DNA of 64,000 nt from Myxococcales bacterium (GTDB lineage: Bacteria > Myxococcota_A > Polyangia > Polyangiales > Ga0077539): assembly GCA_030652255.1 (NCBI GenBank), contig JAUSAZ010000077.1, positions 62,001 through 126,000 of the forward strand. Reading direction: 5' to 3'. The position numbers and the translations under genes were made by a program. The notes below the pieces were generated by a model, which did no database searches, was not told the DNA's origin, and saw only the letters and a program-made list of their open reading frames with translations. Shown here piece after piece: positions 8,751 through 16,910 of the stretch. Position 1 is the stretch's first letter. The number at the start of each line of letters is the position of its first letter.

Positions 8751-10706
8751 TCAGCGCCAGCGGAAGTACGCCGCGCGCACGGCCTGACCCCGCCGCGGCC
8801 GGTAGGTGTTGCCGCGGAAGAGGATCGTCCGCGCGGAGTCGTCGTAGTCGAAGCCATCCGCCCGCGAGCGCGGGGTGAGCGTGTCGTCGACGCGCACCCG
8901 CAGCGACGCCGAGATGGGCGGCACCGTCACCTGGAACTCGCTCGCCGCCCCCGCCACCGCGTCGACGATGCGGGACAGCGCCGCGGACACCTCGGCGTCC
9001 GAGGCCGTGCTGATGGGGATGTACGCCCCGCCGTTGCCGGTCACCACGCAGGGCACGAAGTTGTCCGTCGACGGGCACGCCGAGCGCGAGAACAGGTTGG
9101 CCATCGCGAAGGTGAGCCAGCCGTTGCTCCCGAACCACCGGGTCACCGCGCGCACCCGGTCTTCGCGCAGCGCGCCCCAGCGCACCCGGTCGTTGGCGAA
9201 GTAGCGCAGGTCGTCGTTGGTGCCGGCCTCGTCGGTCACCAGGAAGGCCACCCGCTGCGCGCCCGCCCGGAAGCGCCGGCGGTCGTCCGGGTCCATGGCG
9301 CGGCGGTCCATCGCGAGCGCGGTGGTGACCGCGGCGGCGACGGGCTCCTCCTCGCCGCCCTCCAGGGGGTACGGCTGCCGGGTGTCGCGCAGGTCGTCGC
9401 CGAAGCGCTGGTACGTGACCTCCCACGCGAGCTGCCGCGCGCCGTCGGGGTCGGCCCCGTTGATCCACTGGAAACCCGGGTTGTCCAGGTCGGGCCCCTG
9501 CGACGCGCTGCCGGCCTGCACCACGCCCACCCGCAGGTCGATGCCCGCCGCGCTCATCTCCCGGAAGAAGCGCGCCGCCACGTTGCCCAGGCGCTCCTGG
9601 TCGTCCTCCATCGAGCGCGAGGTGTCCACCAGCCAGAGGAAGTCCGCCGTCACGTTGCGCGTCGCCACGATGCGCTGGCAGAGCGTGTCGAGCGTCGCCC
9701 GCGCGTCGCCCAGGCCCGTGGCGTTGGTGAGGTCCTGCAGGCGCACGGCGGTGGTCGCGCGCGGGTCGTCGAAGCGCGCCTCCGGGGCCGCCGCCACGAT
9801 GATCACCGCGCGCCCGATCTCCGGCCGCAGCACGGTGCTCACCTCCAGGGTGAAGCTCCGCGCGCCGCGGAATCCCCCCCGAGAGGGCCCCGGGTTGAGC
9901 ATCGTCACGTCGCGCGCCACCCGGTCGCGCACCACCGCCGCGGTGGTCTCCTGCGACGCGAGGCGAAACGAGCTCCGGCGCAGCTGCCACCCCTCGTCGG
10001 TGCGGCTCTCCCGGCCGACGAGCACCGGCACCGCGCCCACGCTGGCCGCGATGCGCCCCTCCCACACCCCCGCGGCCTCGGCGAGGGCGCGCGACTCGGG
10101 CAGCTCGATCACCAGCGCGGCCACGTCGTCCGAGGGCGCGTCCGTGGCCATCGCCGTGAAGGCCCGCGCCGCGTCGTCGGCCACCCGCGGCGTCGACCAC
10201 GCGGGGTCGAGCGCCAGCTGCGCCTGCGAGCGGGCGAGCGCCGCGACCGTGGGCTCCTCCAGCGCGTCGCCGGGGCACAACGGGTCGAGCGGGTCGGCGA
10301 TGACCGTCACCGGGCACTGGAGCGCCTCGCCGCTGCGCAGCCGGTACGGCGTGGTGACCACGAGGTCATAGGTGCCCTGCACGTCGGGGGTGAGCGCGGC
10401 GCGCTCGTCGCCCGCGGAGGTGACCGTCGCCACCGAGCGCCGCGGCGCCTGCCGGATCGCCCAGGCGTAGCCCGTGGACTGCGGCGTGACGTCGTCGACG
10501 ACCAGGCGCAGCGCGGCCTCGGTGGTCACCCTGGCGCGCACCCGAAGCGCTCGGCAGCGGGGCTCCGGCGCGAGCTGCGGGACATCGACCGAGGCGTCCA
10601 CCGGGACCGGCGGGTCGACCCGCAGGCCCGTGCGCGCGCCGCACCCCGCCGCGAGCAGCGCCGCCACGGTGATCCCCAGCCAGCGTCCCTCGAACCGTGG
10701 CGTCAT
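8751..10706 (-). CDS. Lipoprotein with von Willebrand factor A domain
   Basis: The 651-residue product has a signal peptide ending in the lipobox LLAAGC, followed by the 'GARTGLRVDPP' start shared by many myxobacterial surface lipoproteins. A vWA domain begins near residue 356 with the complete MIDAS core 'DTSRS' (Asp361, Ser363, Ser365), which coordinates a divalent metal for ligand binding. The N-terminal half is beta-rich and lacks a recognised motif. It should sit on the cell envelope and bind a protein or polymer. It heads the operon with the PhoD-like gene and shares its lipoprotein type with the gene at 48970-50493. Confidence 0.85.
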   Translation of the reverse strand: MTPRFEGRWLGITVAALLAAGCGARTGLRVDPPVPVDASVDVPQLAPEPRCRALRVRARVTTEAALRLVVDDVTPQSTGYAWAIRQAPRRSVATVTSAGDERAALTPDVQGTYDLVVTTPYRLRSGEALQCPVTVIADPLDPLCPGDALEEPTVAALARSQAQLALDPAWSTPRVADDAARAFTAMATDAPSDDVAALVIELPESRALAEAAGVWEGRIAASVGAVPVLVGRESRTDEGWQLRRSSFRLASQETTAAVVRDRVARDVTMLNPGPSRGGFRGARSFTLEVSTVLRPEIGRAVIIVAAAPEARFDDPRATTAVRLQDLTNATGLGDARATLDTLCQRIVATRNVTADFLWLVDTSRSMEDDQERLGNVAARFFREMSAAGIDLRVGVVQAGSASQGPDLDNPGFQWINGADPDGARQLAWEVTYQRFGDDLRDTRQPYPLEGGEEEPVAAAVTTALAMDRRAMDPDDRRRFRAGAQRVAFLVTDEAGTNDDLRYFANDRVRWGALREDRVRAVTRWFGSNGWLTFAMANLFSRSACPSTDNFVPCVVTGNGGAYIPISTASDAEVSAALSRIVDAVAGAASEFQVTVPPISASLRVRVDDTLTPRSRADGFDYDDSARTILFRGNTYRPRRGQAVRAAYFRWR

Positions 10707-10740
10707 GGGAGTGGCCTACTACCGCAGCCCGGGGGTTGCG

Positions 10741-11538
10741 TCACCCGCCGCCGCGGCGCACCGCAGCCAGCGCCGCGACGAGCTCGTCGTGCACCCGCCC
10801 GTTGCTCGCCGTCAGCCATCCTTCGCGGAAGTCCATCGCGCCACCATCGAGGGCCGTGACGCGGCCGCCCGCCTCCCCTACCAGCAGGGCGCCCGCGGCG
10901 AGGTCCCAGGGCTTGAGGAAGCGCTCCCAGTAGCCGTCGAAGGTGCCGTCGGCCGTGAGGCACAGGTCGAGCGCGGCGGCCCCGCAGCGACGCACGCCCC
11001 GCGAGCGCCGGGTGAGGGCCGCGAACTCCGCGAAGTTGTCGAGGGGGTTGGTGGCGTTGTCGTAGGGGAACCCCGTCGCCAGCAGCGCCCGGTCGAGGGA
11101 GGCCGTGGCGCTTACCTGGCAGGGTAACCCGTTGCGGTAGGCGCCGTGCCCGCGCGCCCCGTGCCACGCGAGCCCGAGGGCGGGCGCGACCACCGCGCCG
11201 GCGAGCAGCTCGGAACCCATCGCGAGCCCGACGGACACCGCGAAGAAGGGATGTCCGTGGACGAAGTTGGTGGTCCCGTCGAGGGGGTCGGCCCAGAGCG
11301 CGAGGCCGTCGGGGAAGGGGCCGGTGCTGCTCTCCTCGGCCACGAGGGCGACGCCGGGGAAGGCCCGCGCGAGGGCGTCGCGGAGGCGGTCTTCGCTGGC
11401 GCGGTCCCAGCGGGTGACTAGGTCGATGGGGCCCTTGTGCTCCACCTCGACGGGGCGGCGGTAGCCCTCCATCAGGACGGCGGCGGCCTCCCGGGCCGCG
11501 GCCAGCAGCGCGTCTGCGTCGGCGAGGGTGGCGTCCAT
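10741..11538 (-). CDS. Inositol monophosphatase family protein
   Basis: The 265-residue protein has the IMPase/fructose-1,6-bisphosphatase signature: 'AEESS' for the first metal ligand, 'WADPLDGTTNFVHGHPFF' holding the DPLDGT metal site, and the C-terminal 'PWDLAAGALLVGEAGG'. It should hydrolyse a sugar or inositol monophosphate using Mg2+ in the cytoplasm. The length matches the family. The frame is open 29 codons further, but the ATG at 11538 gives the expected N-terminus, while the extension would run into the divergent gene's start. It lies 34 bases from the vWA lipoprotein gene downstream. Confidence 0.9.
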   Translation of the reverse strand: MDATLADADALLAAAREAAAVLMEGYRRPVEVEHKGPIDLVTRWDRASEDRLRDALARAFPGVALVAEESSTGPFPDGLALWADPLDGTTNFVHGHPFFAVSVGLAMGSELLAGAVVAPALGLAWHGARGHGAYRNGLPCQVSATASLDRALLATGFPYDNATNPLDNFAEFAALTRRSRGVRRCGAAALDLCLTADGTFDGYWERFLKPWDLAAGALLVGEAGGRVTALDGGAMDFREGWLTASNGRVHDELVAALAAVRRGGG

Positions 11539-11614
11539 GGGCGCCGCGCGGTCTACCACACCACCCGTGCATGGCGGGACCGCCCCCGCGCCGCTACCAT
11601 CGCCCACCTCCCCG

Positions 11615-13387
11615 ATGCGCCGCACGAACTCCCACTCGACGCTGCTGGCCTTCGCGGCGATCGGGGTCTTCGCCTACGGGGTCGAGCACTGGCGCAGCCG
11701 CACGGCCGCGCGCGCCGGGCGCAGCGAGCGCGAGCGCTTCGCCGCCCTGGGTCTGTGCCTCGTCGGGCCCGACGGGGCGCGCCGGGTCGACCACGTCGAC
11801 GAGACCCGCCAGCGCCTGCGCCGCCTCGCGATGGACACCTCGCTCACCCCGTCGCCCACGTGGATCGACGACTGCCTCCCGCTCGCCCGCGCGCTGACCG
11901 TGGAGGGCGCCGCGGTCGATGTGACGGGCCGGCCCGGCGCCGCCCGCACCCAGGTGGCCCGCCGCGCGCGAGAGCTCACCCGGGCCATGTCGCGCGTGGG
12001 CCTCGTGTGGCAGGTGCGGGCAGGCGACGCCGAGACCGACCTCGACCTCGTGGCCGAGCTGCTCGCGCGCACCGCCGCGGAGATCGACCTCGCCACGGGC
12101 GGGGGCATGGTCTTCGAGTCGAAGGGCCGGCGCGCCCCGGCGGTGACCCCGATGCCCACGCCGGTGACCATCGACCTCCCGGGGCTCTTCCCGCTGCCGC
12201 TCGGGAGCCCGCGGCGCTTCCTCGTCGGCACGCCCGCCCCGGCGATCTCGGCGGTGTCCCTAGGGCTCGGCGCTCCTACGGTGGTGGTGCGGGCGCGCGA
12301 CGAGGCGCGGGTGTGGTCGCTGGGCCCGTCGGGGCTGGTGCGGGTGCTGCCCGAAGACGGTCGCGGGGACGGGCTCTCGCCGGTGCTGCTCGACGGGGTC
12401 GACGCGGCGCTCGGGGTGGCGCGCATCGCGGCGCCGCCCGCGGGGGTCGACCCGACCGGGGTGCGGCTCGACGGGGTCGTGCGCGACGGGGTGTTCTGGC
12501 TGGGCGAGGCCGTGCGGGGGCAGGGGCCGGTGCTGGCGCGCCTCCCCGTGGCGGGCCGGGAGCCGGCCACGGCGGTGCGGCTCTTACAAAGCTCGGTAAG
12601 CTCCACGGAGGACGAACGGATCGCGGTGGGCGAAGGCACCGCGGCGGTCTTCGCGGCGTACACGACACCCGAGGGCGACGGGGCCGCGGTGCGCGTGGTG
12701 CGGGCGACGGGCGGCGCGCGGGCGGCGGTGCTGCCGGTGCCGGTGCCCGACGCGTGGCGCACCCGCGACCGGCGGCCGGGGCTCACGATGTGCCGCACCG
12801 GCGCGACGCTCTGGCTGGCGGTGACGGGGCGCGACCAGTGGCGCCTCGCGACCGTCGACGGCGCCGCGGCGAGGGAGGTGTGGAGCGCGCGGCCGGGCCC
12901 CGGGAGGCGCTTCGACGAGGCGGCGACGCTGCGCTGCGACGCGGGGGGGCTGCTGCTGCACGGCCGCGAGCGCCCGCGGTCGAGCCCGGTGGTGTGGTGC
13001 GGAGCGCGGGGGTGCGGGTCCGTCGAGGCGCCGGCGACGCCGCAGCCGGTCGACCTGCCGGTGTACGTGACGCCGACGGCGCAGGGCGGGCGGCGGATGC
13101 ACCCCGAGTGGCCGCAGCGCTTCGCGCGCACGGCGCACGGCACGGTGCTGAGCGCGCGGGCGAGCGGCACGATCGTGGGCGTCCAGCGCCGCGGGGCGGG
13201 CGACGGGGCGTGGGGCGACGAGCGGGTGCTGCTCGACGCCGCGGCGACGCAGCACGGGGCGCTGGTGCAGGGGGTGGAGCTGTACAGCGACGCGACGCGG
13301 GTGCTGCTGGTGGTCACGACCGCGGGGGGATTGCACCTGCTGGAGACGCGCGACGAGGGGCGGAGCTGGCACGGCCCGACGGAGTGA
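11615..13387 (+). CDS. Membrane-anchored or secreted protein with C-terminal Asp-box
   Basis: The 590-residue product starts with a hydrophobic segment (STLLAFAAIGVFAYGVEHW). The rest is rich in short beta strands and ends with 'TRDEGRSWHGP', an Asp-box (S/T-x-D-x-G-x-x-W) as found in sialidase-type beta-propellers. A propeller fold is therefore inferred; no sialidase active-site arginines are evident. Its last 24 codons, with the stop, occur a second time at 14107-14182, beyond the VapBC genes, with identical amino acids but five synonymous base changes. The start at 11615 follows the divergent IMPase start by 76 bases, so both promoters lie in that gap. Confidence 0.7.
   Translation: MRRTNSHSTLLAFAAIGVFAYGVEHWRSRTAARAGRSERERFAALGLCLVGPDGARRVDHVDETRQRLRRLAMDTSLTPSPTWIDDCLPLARALTVEGAAVDVTGRPGAARTQVARRARELTRAMSRVGLVWQVRAGDAETDLDLVAELLARTAAEIDLATGGGMVFESKGRRAPAVTPMPTPVTIDLPGLFPLPLGSPRRFLVGTPAPAISAVSLGLGAPTVVVRARDEARVWSLGPSGLVRVLPEDGRGDGLSPVLLDGVDAALGVARIAAPPAGVDPTGVRLDGVVRDGVFWLGEAVRGQGPVLARLPVAGREPATAVRLLQSSVSSTEDERIAVGEGTAAVFAAYTTPEGDGAAVRVVRATGGARAAVLPVPVPDAWRTRDRRPGLTMCRTGATLWLAVTGRDQWRLATVDGAAAREVWSARPGPGRRFDEAATLRCDAGGLLLHGRERPRSSPVVWCGARGCGSVEAPATPQPVDLPVYVTPTAQGGRRMHPEWPQRFARTAHGTVLSARASGTIVGVQRRGAGDGAWGDERVLLDAAATQHGALVQGVELYSDATRVLLVVTTAGGLHLLETRDEGRSWHGPTE
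13312..13387. repeat. Direct repeat, copy 1 (attached to the Asp-box gene)
   Basis: This 76-base segment is the 3' end of the Asp-box gene up to its stop codon. It recurs at 14107-14182 at an offset of exactly 795 bases, with 5 mismatches and no indel. The repeats bracket the VapBC genes. Confidence 0.92.
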
Positions 13388-13449
13388 GGGAGGCGCTGCG
13401 CGTCGGCGCGACCCTCGACGCTCACCGGGGCGGGGAGTATCCCTGGCTG

Positions 13450-13689
13450 ATGGACGCGATCAGGATCCGGTGCCGCATCGACTCGACGACGATCGAGATC
13501 CCGGACCTCGTGGATTTCCTCGGTCGTGACGTCGAGGTCATCGTGCTGGGCGAGCGCGAATCTCGCGAAGAGGTCGCCGAGCGCCGCCGGCAGATGCTCG
13601 GGTCGGAGCGCGATCGTATCGTGATCGCCGCGGACTTCGACCAGACCCCGGCGTCGCTCATCGAGGAGTTCGAGCAGGGCGACCGGTGA
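13450..13689 (+). CDS. Type II antitoxin (VapB-like)
   Basis: The 79-residue protein has an N-terminal half ending 'EIPDLVDFLGRDVEVIVLGE', a pattern I associate with small antitoxins paired with PIN toxins. Its acidic C-terminal helix 'ASLIEEFEQGDR' would wrap around the toxin. The last four bases (GTGA) overlap the toxin start, so the two are translationally coupled. In such pairs the antitoxin blocks the toxin and represses its own promoter. The base composition is visibly less GC-rich than that of the neighbours, which fits acquisition by transfer. The start ATG at 13450 is preceded by GGGGAG. Confidence 0.75.
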   Translation: MDAIRIRCRIDSTTIEIPDLVDFLGRDVEVIVLGERESREEVAERRRQMLGSERDRIVIAADFDQTPASLIEEFEQGDR

Positions 13690-14096
13690 GGCTCCTGCTC
13701 GACACCCACGTCCTGCTGTGGTTGTGGCTGGAACCCGAGCGCCTTCGGCAGGACGTGATCGACGCCGTCACCGACGCCTCGAATGACGTGCTGCTGTCGG
13801 TCGCGTCGGCCTGGGAGATTTCGATCAAGTCCGAGCTCGGCAAGCTCGCGCTTCCGGGGCCGGCGGAGCGCTGGCTCCCGGCCAAGCTCGCGACCTCGGC
13901 GATCCGGGTTCTCCCGATCGAGATCAGCCACGCGTTGAGGGCGGGGGCGTTGCCGTCCCATCACCGCGATCCCTTCGACCGCATGCTCGTCGCGCAGGCG
14001 ATCGTCGAGCGGATGCAGCTCGTGACGGCGGACGAGGCGATCATTCCCTACGGCGCGCCGCTGTTGTGGGCGGGCCGGACGACCGCGACGCGGTAA
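13686..14096 (+). CDS. vapC: PIN-domain toxin ribonuclease (VapC-like)
   Basis: The 136-residue protein has the PIN-domain acidic residues: 'LLLDTHVLLW' (Asp6), 'SAWEISIK' (Glu), 'DPFDRMLVAQA' and 'TADEAI'. The 'HHRDPFDRMLVAQA' form marks the VapC subfamily whose members cut tRNA or other RNA in the cytoplasm when freed from the antitoxin. It starts with GTG inside the antitoxin stop. The catalytic set looks complete, so it is probably active. It is bracketed by the direct repeats described for 13312 and 14107. Confidence 0.88.
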   Translation: MRLLLDTHVLLWLWLEPERLRQDVIDAVTDASNDVLLSVASAWEISIKSELGKLALPGPAERWLPAKLATSAIRVLPIEISHALRAGALPSHHRDPFDRMLVAQAIVERMQLVTADEAIIPYGAPLLWAGRTTATR

Positions 14097-14106
14097 CGCA
14101 TCGGGC

Positions 14107-14182
14107 GGTCACGACCGCGGGGGGGCTGCACCTGCTGGAGACGCGCGACGAGGGGCGGAGCTGGCACGGGCCCACCGAGTGA
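14107..14182. repeat. Direct repeat, copy 2: orphan 3' end of the Asp-box gene
   Basis: The 76 bases encode the same last 24 residues and stop as copy 1 at 13312-13387, but they are detached from any gene body on the plus strand. The five differences are all synonymous. On the minus strand the same bases form the last 24 codons and stop of the matrixin gene. Confidence 0.92.
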
Positions 14183-15011
14183 TCGCCGCGAGGGCCGCGA
14201 GCGCGAGGCCTGCCGACCAGGGCGCGCCGCCCCTGCGCGGTGACGCTGCGCAGGAGATCCCTCCCCCGCGGAAGGTGAGCAGCCCCGGCTCGGGCTCGCA
14301 GGCCCCGACGACGCGCGGGGGGTAGACGGCGCAGAGCCCGGCGCGGTCGTCGGCGGTGGGCACGCGCCGCTGCTCGCCGCGGCCCGCGGAGTACCACATC
14401 ACGGCGGTGCGCTCGGCGGAGTGGGCGAGGCCCTGGGTGTGCCCGAGCTCGTGGGTGACGATGGTGGGGAGGTCGGCCGCGTTGGGGCGCCCGTCGGTGG
14501 CGAACACGAAGCCGCGCGGGTTCTCGGCGGTGCGGAGGTTGAACTCGGTGTCGGCGTCGAGGATGCGCGCGCTCGCGGAGGTGAAGGTGACGATGGTGAT
14601 GGCCGCGGCGTCGGGGGCGTGGAAGGCGTCGTCGCCCCAGCGGGGGCGGAAGGTGACGGTGTTGGTGTTGGGCGCGCCCTCGAAGTAGCCCACCCGGGTG
14701 ACGAGGTCGTCCAGGACCGTGAGCGAGAAGGCCGCGGGGAGGGCGCTGCCCGGGCAGGGCGACGACCAGGCGCGCGCGGCGTCGGCGACGTGGTCGTGGA
14801 AGGCGCTGGCGGTGAGGGTGTCGGGGAGCACCCGCGGGTCGACGCGGAGGCCGGTGCACGCGCGCCCCCAGGAGATGGGGGTGCCGCAGGTGGGGCAGGC
14901 CGTGGGGTCGGGCTGCGCGCCGCAGGTGGTGGTGCGGCAGAACGCGGGTGCGGTGGAGGGGGCGAGGGCGAGGGCGAGGGCGAGGGCGGCCGCGAGGGGG
15001 GGTGGGCGCAT
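14109..15011 (-). CDS. Matrixin-type metalloprotease, secreted
   Basis: The 300-residue product has a signal peptide (AAALALALALAPSTAPAFC). The zinc motif HELGHTQGLAH (first His near residue 187) fits HExGHxxGxxH of peptidase family M10A, followed by the Met-turn candidate 'AVMW'. The preceding 'NPRGFVFATDGRPNAADLP' is typical of matrixins and suggests extracellular proteolysis. The C-terminus has a Cys, a hydrophobic stretch (SAGLALAALAAITRW) and arginines, resembling a MYXO-CTERM sorting tail. Its last 24 codons lie within direct repeat copy 2, antisense to the orphan gene end. It follows the 194-residue exported protein by 19 bases, so the two form an operon. Confidence 0.85.
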   Translation of the reverse strand: MRPPPLAAALALALALAPSTAPAFCRTTTCGAQPDPTACPTCGTPISWGRACTGLRVDPRVLPDTLTASAFHDHVADAARAWSSPCPGSALPAAFSLTVLDDLVTRVGYFEGAPNTNTVTFRPRWGDDAFHAPDAAAITIVTFTSASARILDADTEFNLRTAENPRGFVFATDGRPNAADLPTIVTHELGHTQGLAHSAERTAVMWYSAGRGEQRRVPTADDRAGLCAVYPPRVVGACEPEPGLLTFRGGGISCAASPRRGGAPWSAGLALAALAAITRWARASSAPRRASPAGAAPPRS

Positions 15012-15030
15012 GGGAGGGACTCGGCGCGCG

Positions 15031-15615
15031 TCAGCGGGGGAGGGCGCGGACGAAGGCGGCGAAGCGCTCGACGGCGAGGCCCGCGGCGGGGATCTCCTGG
15101 AGCCCGGAGCTCGCGGTGGCAACGGGGGCGCGGGGGTCGGGCACGAGGGTGACCTCGGCGGCGGAGGCGGGGCGCACGACGGGGGCGCGGGTGTCCGGGT
15201 CGAGGGCGATGGGGAGCTGCCCGAGGCACAGGTCGAAGACGGTGTACGCGCCGTCGGGCAGGCGGCGCAGGAGCACGATCCAGGTGCCGTTGGGGGCGAA
15301 GGCGGGCGCGCCGGGGAGGTGCTGGGTGACCGCGCCGACGGTGCCGCCGGGGAGGCGCAGCGTGAGCGGGCCCACGGCGAGGTCGCCGCGCAGGGCCTCG
15401 ATGACGGTGACGTCGAGGTCGGTGACGATGCGCCCATCGACCCAGCGGGCGCGGGCGGCGGGCGCGGCGGGGGTGGTGACCAGCGCGACGGCGTCGGCCT
15501 CGCGGATCATCGCGTCGAGGGGGCGCGCGACGAGGGTGGTGCCCGACGCCGCGGGCGCGAGGCCCAGGGTGATGGCGAGGGCGAGCAGCGGGGCGCGGCG
15601 GTTGGGGGAGGGCAT
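15031..15615 (-). CDS. Exported protein of unknown function
   Basis: The 194-residue product has a signal peptide ending near 'APAASG' and a beta-rich body with one Cys ('FDLCLGQLP'). It is the first gene of a two-gene operon with the matrixin protease. Small exported proteins often accompany myxobacterial matrixins, but I cannot name the function. It is transcribed away from the TatT gene; the 171-base gap must hold both promoters. Confidence 0.65.
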   Translation of the reverse strand: MPSPNRRAPLLALAITLGLAPAASGTTLVARPLDAMIREADAVALVTTPAAPAARARWVDGRIVTDLDVTVIEALRGDLAVGPLTLRLPGGTVGAVTQHLPGAPAFAPNGTWIVLLRRLPDGAYTVFDLCLGQLPIALDPDTRAPVVRPASAAEVTLVPDPRAPVATASSGLQEIPAAGLAVERFAAFVRALPR

Positions 15616-15748
15616 TGGGGTTCGGTGGGGTTTCAGGGCTTATCCCCGGCGGAGGGGCGCCGACCGGCGGAGCGCCACGGGGGATTGAGCTGCGACGGGG
15701 TTAGCACACCATCGGCAACGACCTTCGTACAACCCTCCCTCGTGGGCG

Positions 15749-15778
15749 TTGACATGGACCGTGCGTTGGGACTAACCC
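15749..15778 (+). promoter_or_regulatory. Candidate promoter for the tatT-dctP pair
   Basis: A perfect TTGACA (15749-15754) is followed after 18 bases by TAACCC (15773-15778), a weak -10. The start of transcription would fall within a few bases of the ATG at 15787, implying an almost leaderless mRNA. Confidence 0.3.
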
Positions 15779-15786
15779 CTTTCGCC

Positions 15787-16845
15787 ATGCGACGTTTTCA
15801 CACGGGGTTCCTGGTCGCGGCACTCGCGCTCGGGCAGACAGGGTGTCTTGCCAAGCTGGCCGCGAATTCCACCGCGCGCATCATGAACCAGGCGGCGCCT
15901 GCGATGCAGGCGTTCTCCGACCCGGCGACGGCCGAGGCCGCGCTGCCGTACTCCATCACGCAGATGGAGGGCCTGCTGCTGGTCATTCCCCAGAACCAGC
16001 TGCTGCGCGGCAACCTGATGCGCGCGCTGGGCTCCTTCGGCTTCGCGTTCCTCGAAGACCGCATGGAGGAGGCCGAGGTCGCCGACGACGAGGCGCGCAT
16101 CGAGTACTACCGCAACCGCGCCACCCTGGCGTACCTCCGCGGCAAGCAGGTCGGCTTCGAGGCGCTCACCCTCGAGGAGGACGGCGACGGCGGCGCGGCC
16201 GGGGCCTACGGGCGTGGCGTCGACGCGTGGCGCTCGTACCTCCAGCAGTTCGACGACCAGGAGCAGGCCGGGATGGTCTTCTGGCTCGGCTACAACTGGG
16301 CGCGGCACATCAGCCTGAACAAGGAAGACCCCGATGTGCTGGCCGACCTGCCCTTCGCCATCGCGTGCTTCGAGCGCGTCTTCCAGCTCGACCCGACCTT
16401 CAACAACTACGCGCCGTACGTCGCGATGGGCTCGTACTACGCCCGCACGTCGGCCTCCCTCGGCGGCGACCCGGTGCGGGCGCGCGAGATGTTCGAGACG
16501 GCCATCGCGCGCACCGGCGGCAACTTCCTCACGTACAAGGTCATGATGGCCCGGGTGTACGCGGTGATGGTGCAAGACCGCGCGCTGTACACCCGCCTCC
16601 TCCAGGAGGTCATCGACGCGGGCGACGTGATGCCCGAGCAGCGCCTCGCCAACCAGATCGCCAAGCGCCGCGCCCGCCGCTACCTCGCCCAGGTCGACGA
16701 CCTCATCGCCCCCGCCGACGACACGGCGCCCGCGGGCGACGCCCCGGCGGGCGACGCCCCGGCGGGTGACGCCCCCGCGGGTGACGCCCCCGCCCCGGCG
16801 GCCGACGCCCCTGCTCCCGCCCCCGCTCCTGCTCCCGCCAATTGA
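15787..16845 (+). CDS. TRAP-transporter-associated lipoprotein (TatT family)
   Basis: The 352-residue product has a signal peptide with lipobox QTGC (Cys20). The body consists of helical TPR-like repeats ('AIACFERVFQLDPTFNNYAPYVAMGSYY' region) as in TatT, the trimeric periplasmic lipoprotein that works with a TRAP substrate-binding protein in Treponema. The neighbour at 16911 is exactly such a binding protein, which supports the call. The C-terminus has a tail of four to five 15-base repeats encoding APAGD (about 16728-16795), then Ala/Pro. The start ATG at 15787 is chosen because the signal peptide begins there. Confidence 0.8.
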   Translation: MRRFHTGFLVAALALGQTGCLAKLAANSTARIMNQAAPAMQAFSDPATAEAALPYSITQMEGLLLVIPQNQLLRGNLMRALGSFGFAFLEDRMEEAEVADDEARIEYYRNRATLAYLRGKQVGFEALTLEEDGDGGAAGAYGRGVDAWRSYLQQFDDQEQAGMVFWLGYNWARHISLNKEDPDVLADLPFAIACFERVFQLDPTFNNYAPYVAMGSYYARTSASLGGDPVRAREMFETAIARTGGNFLTYKVMMARVYAVMVQDRALYTRLLQEVIDAGDVMPEQRLANQIAKRRARRYLAQVDDLIAPADDTAPAGDAPAGDAPAGDAPAGDAPAPAADAPAPAPAPAPAN

Positions 16846-16910
16846 ATCAACGTCCCGCCGGGCAACGTCTCGGCGGGAACCACAAATCCTTCTCAGGAGT
16901 GACACACACC

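Noticed and set aside
8271..10859. 862-codon plus-strand frame
   Set aside because: Opposite the vWA and PhoD-like lipoprotein genes, whose lipobox, MIDAS and phosphatase motifs are convincing.
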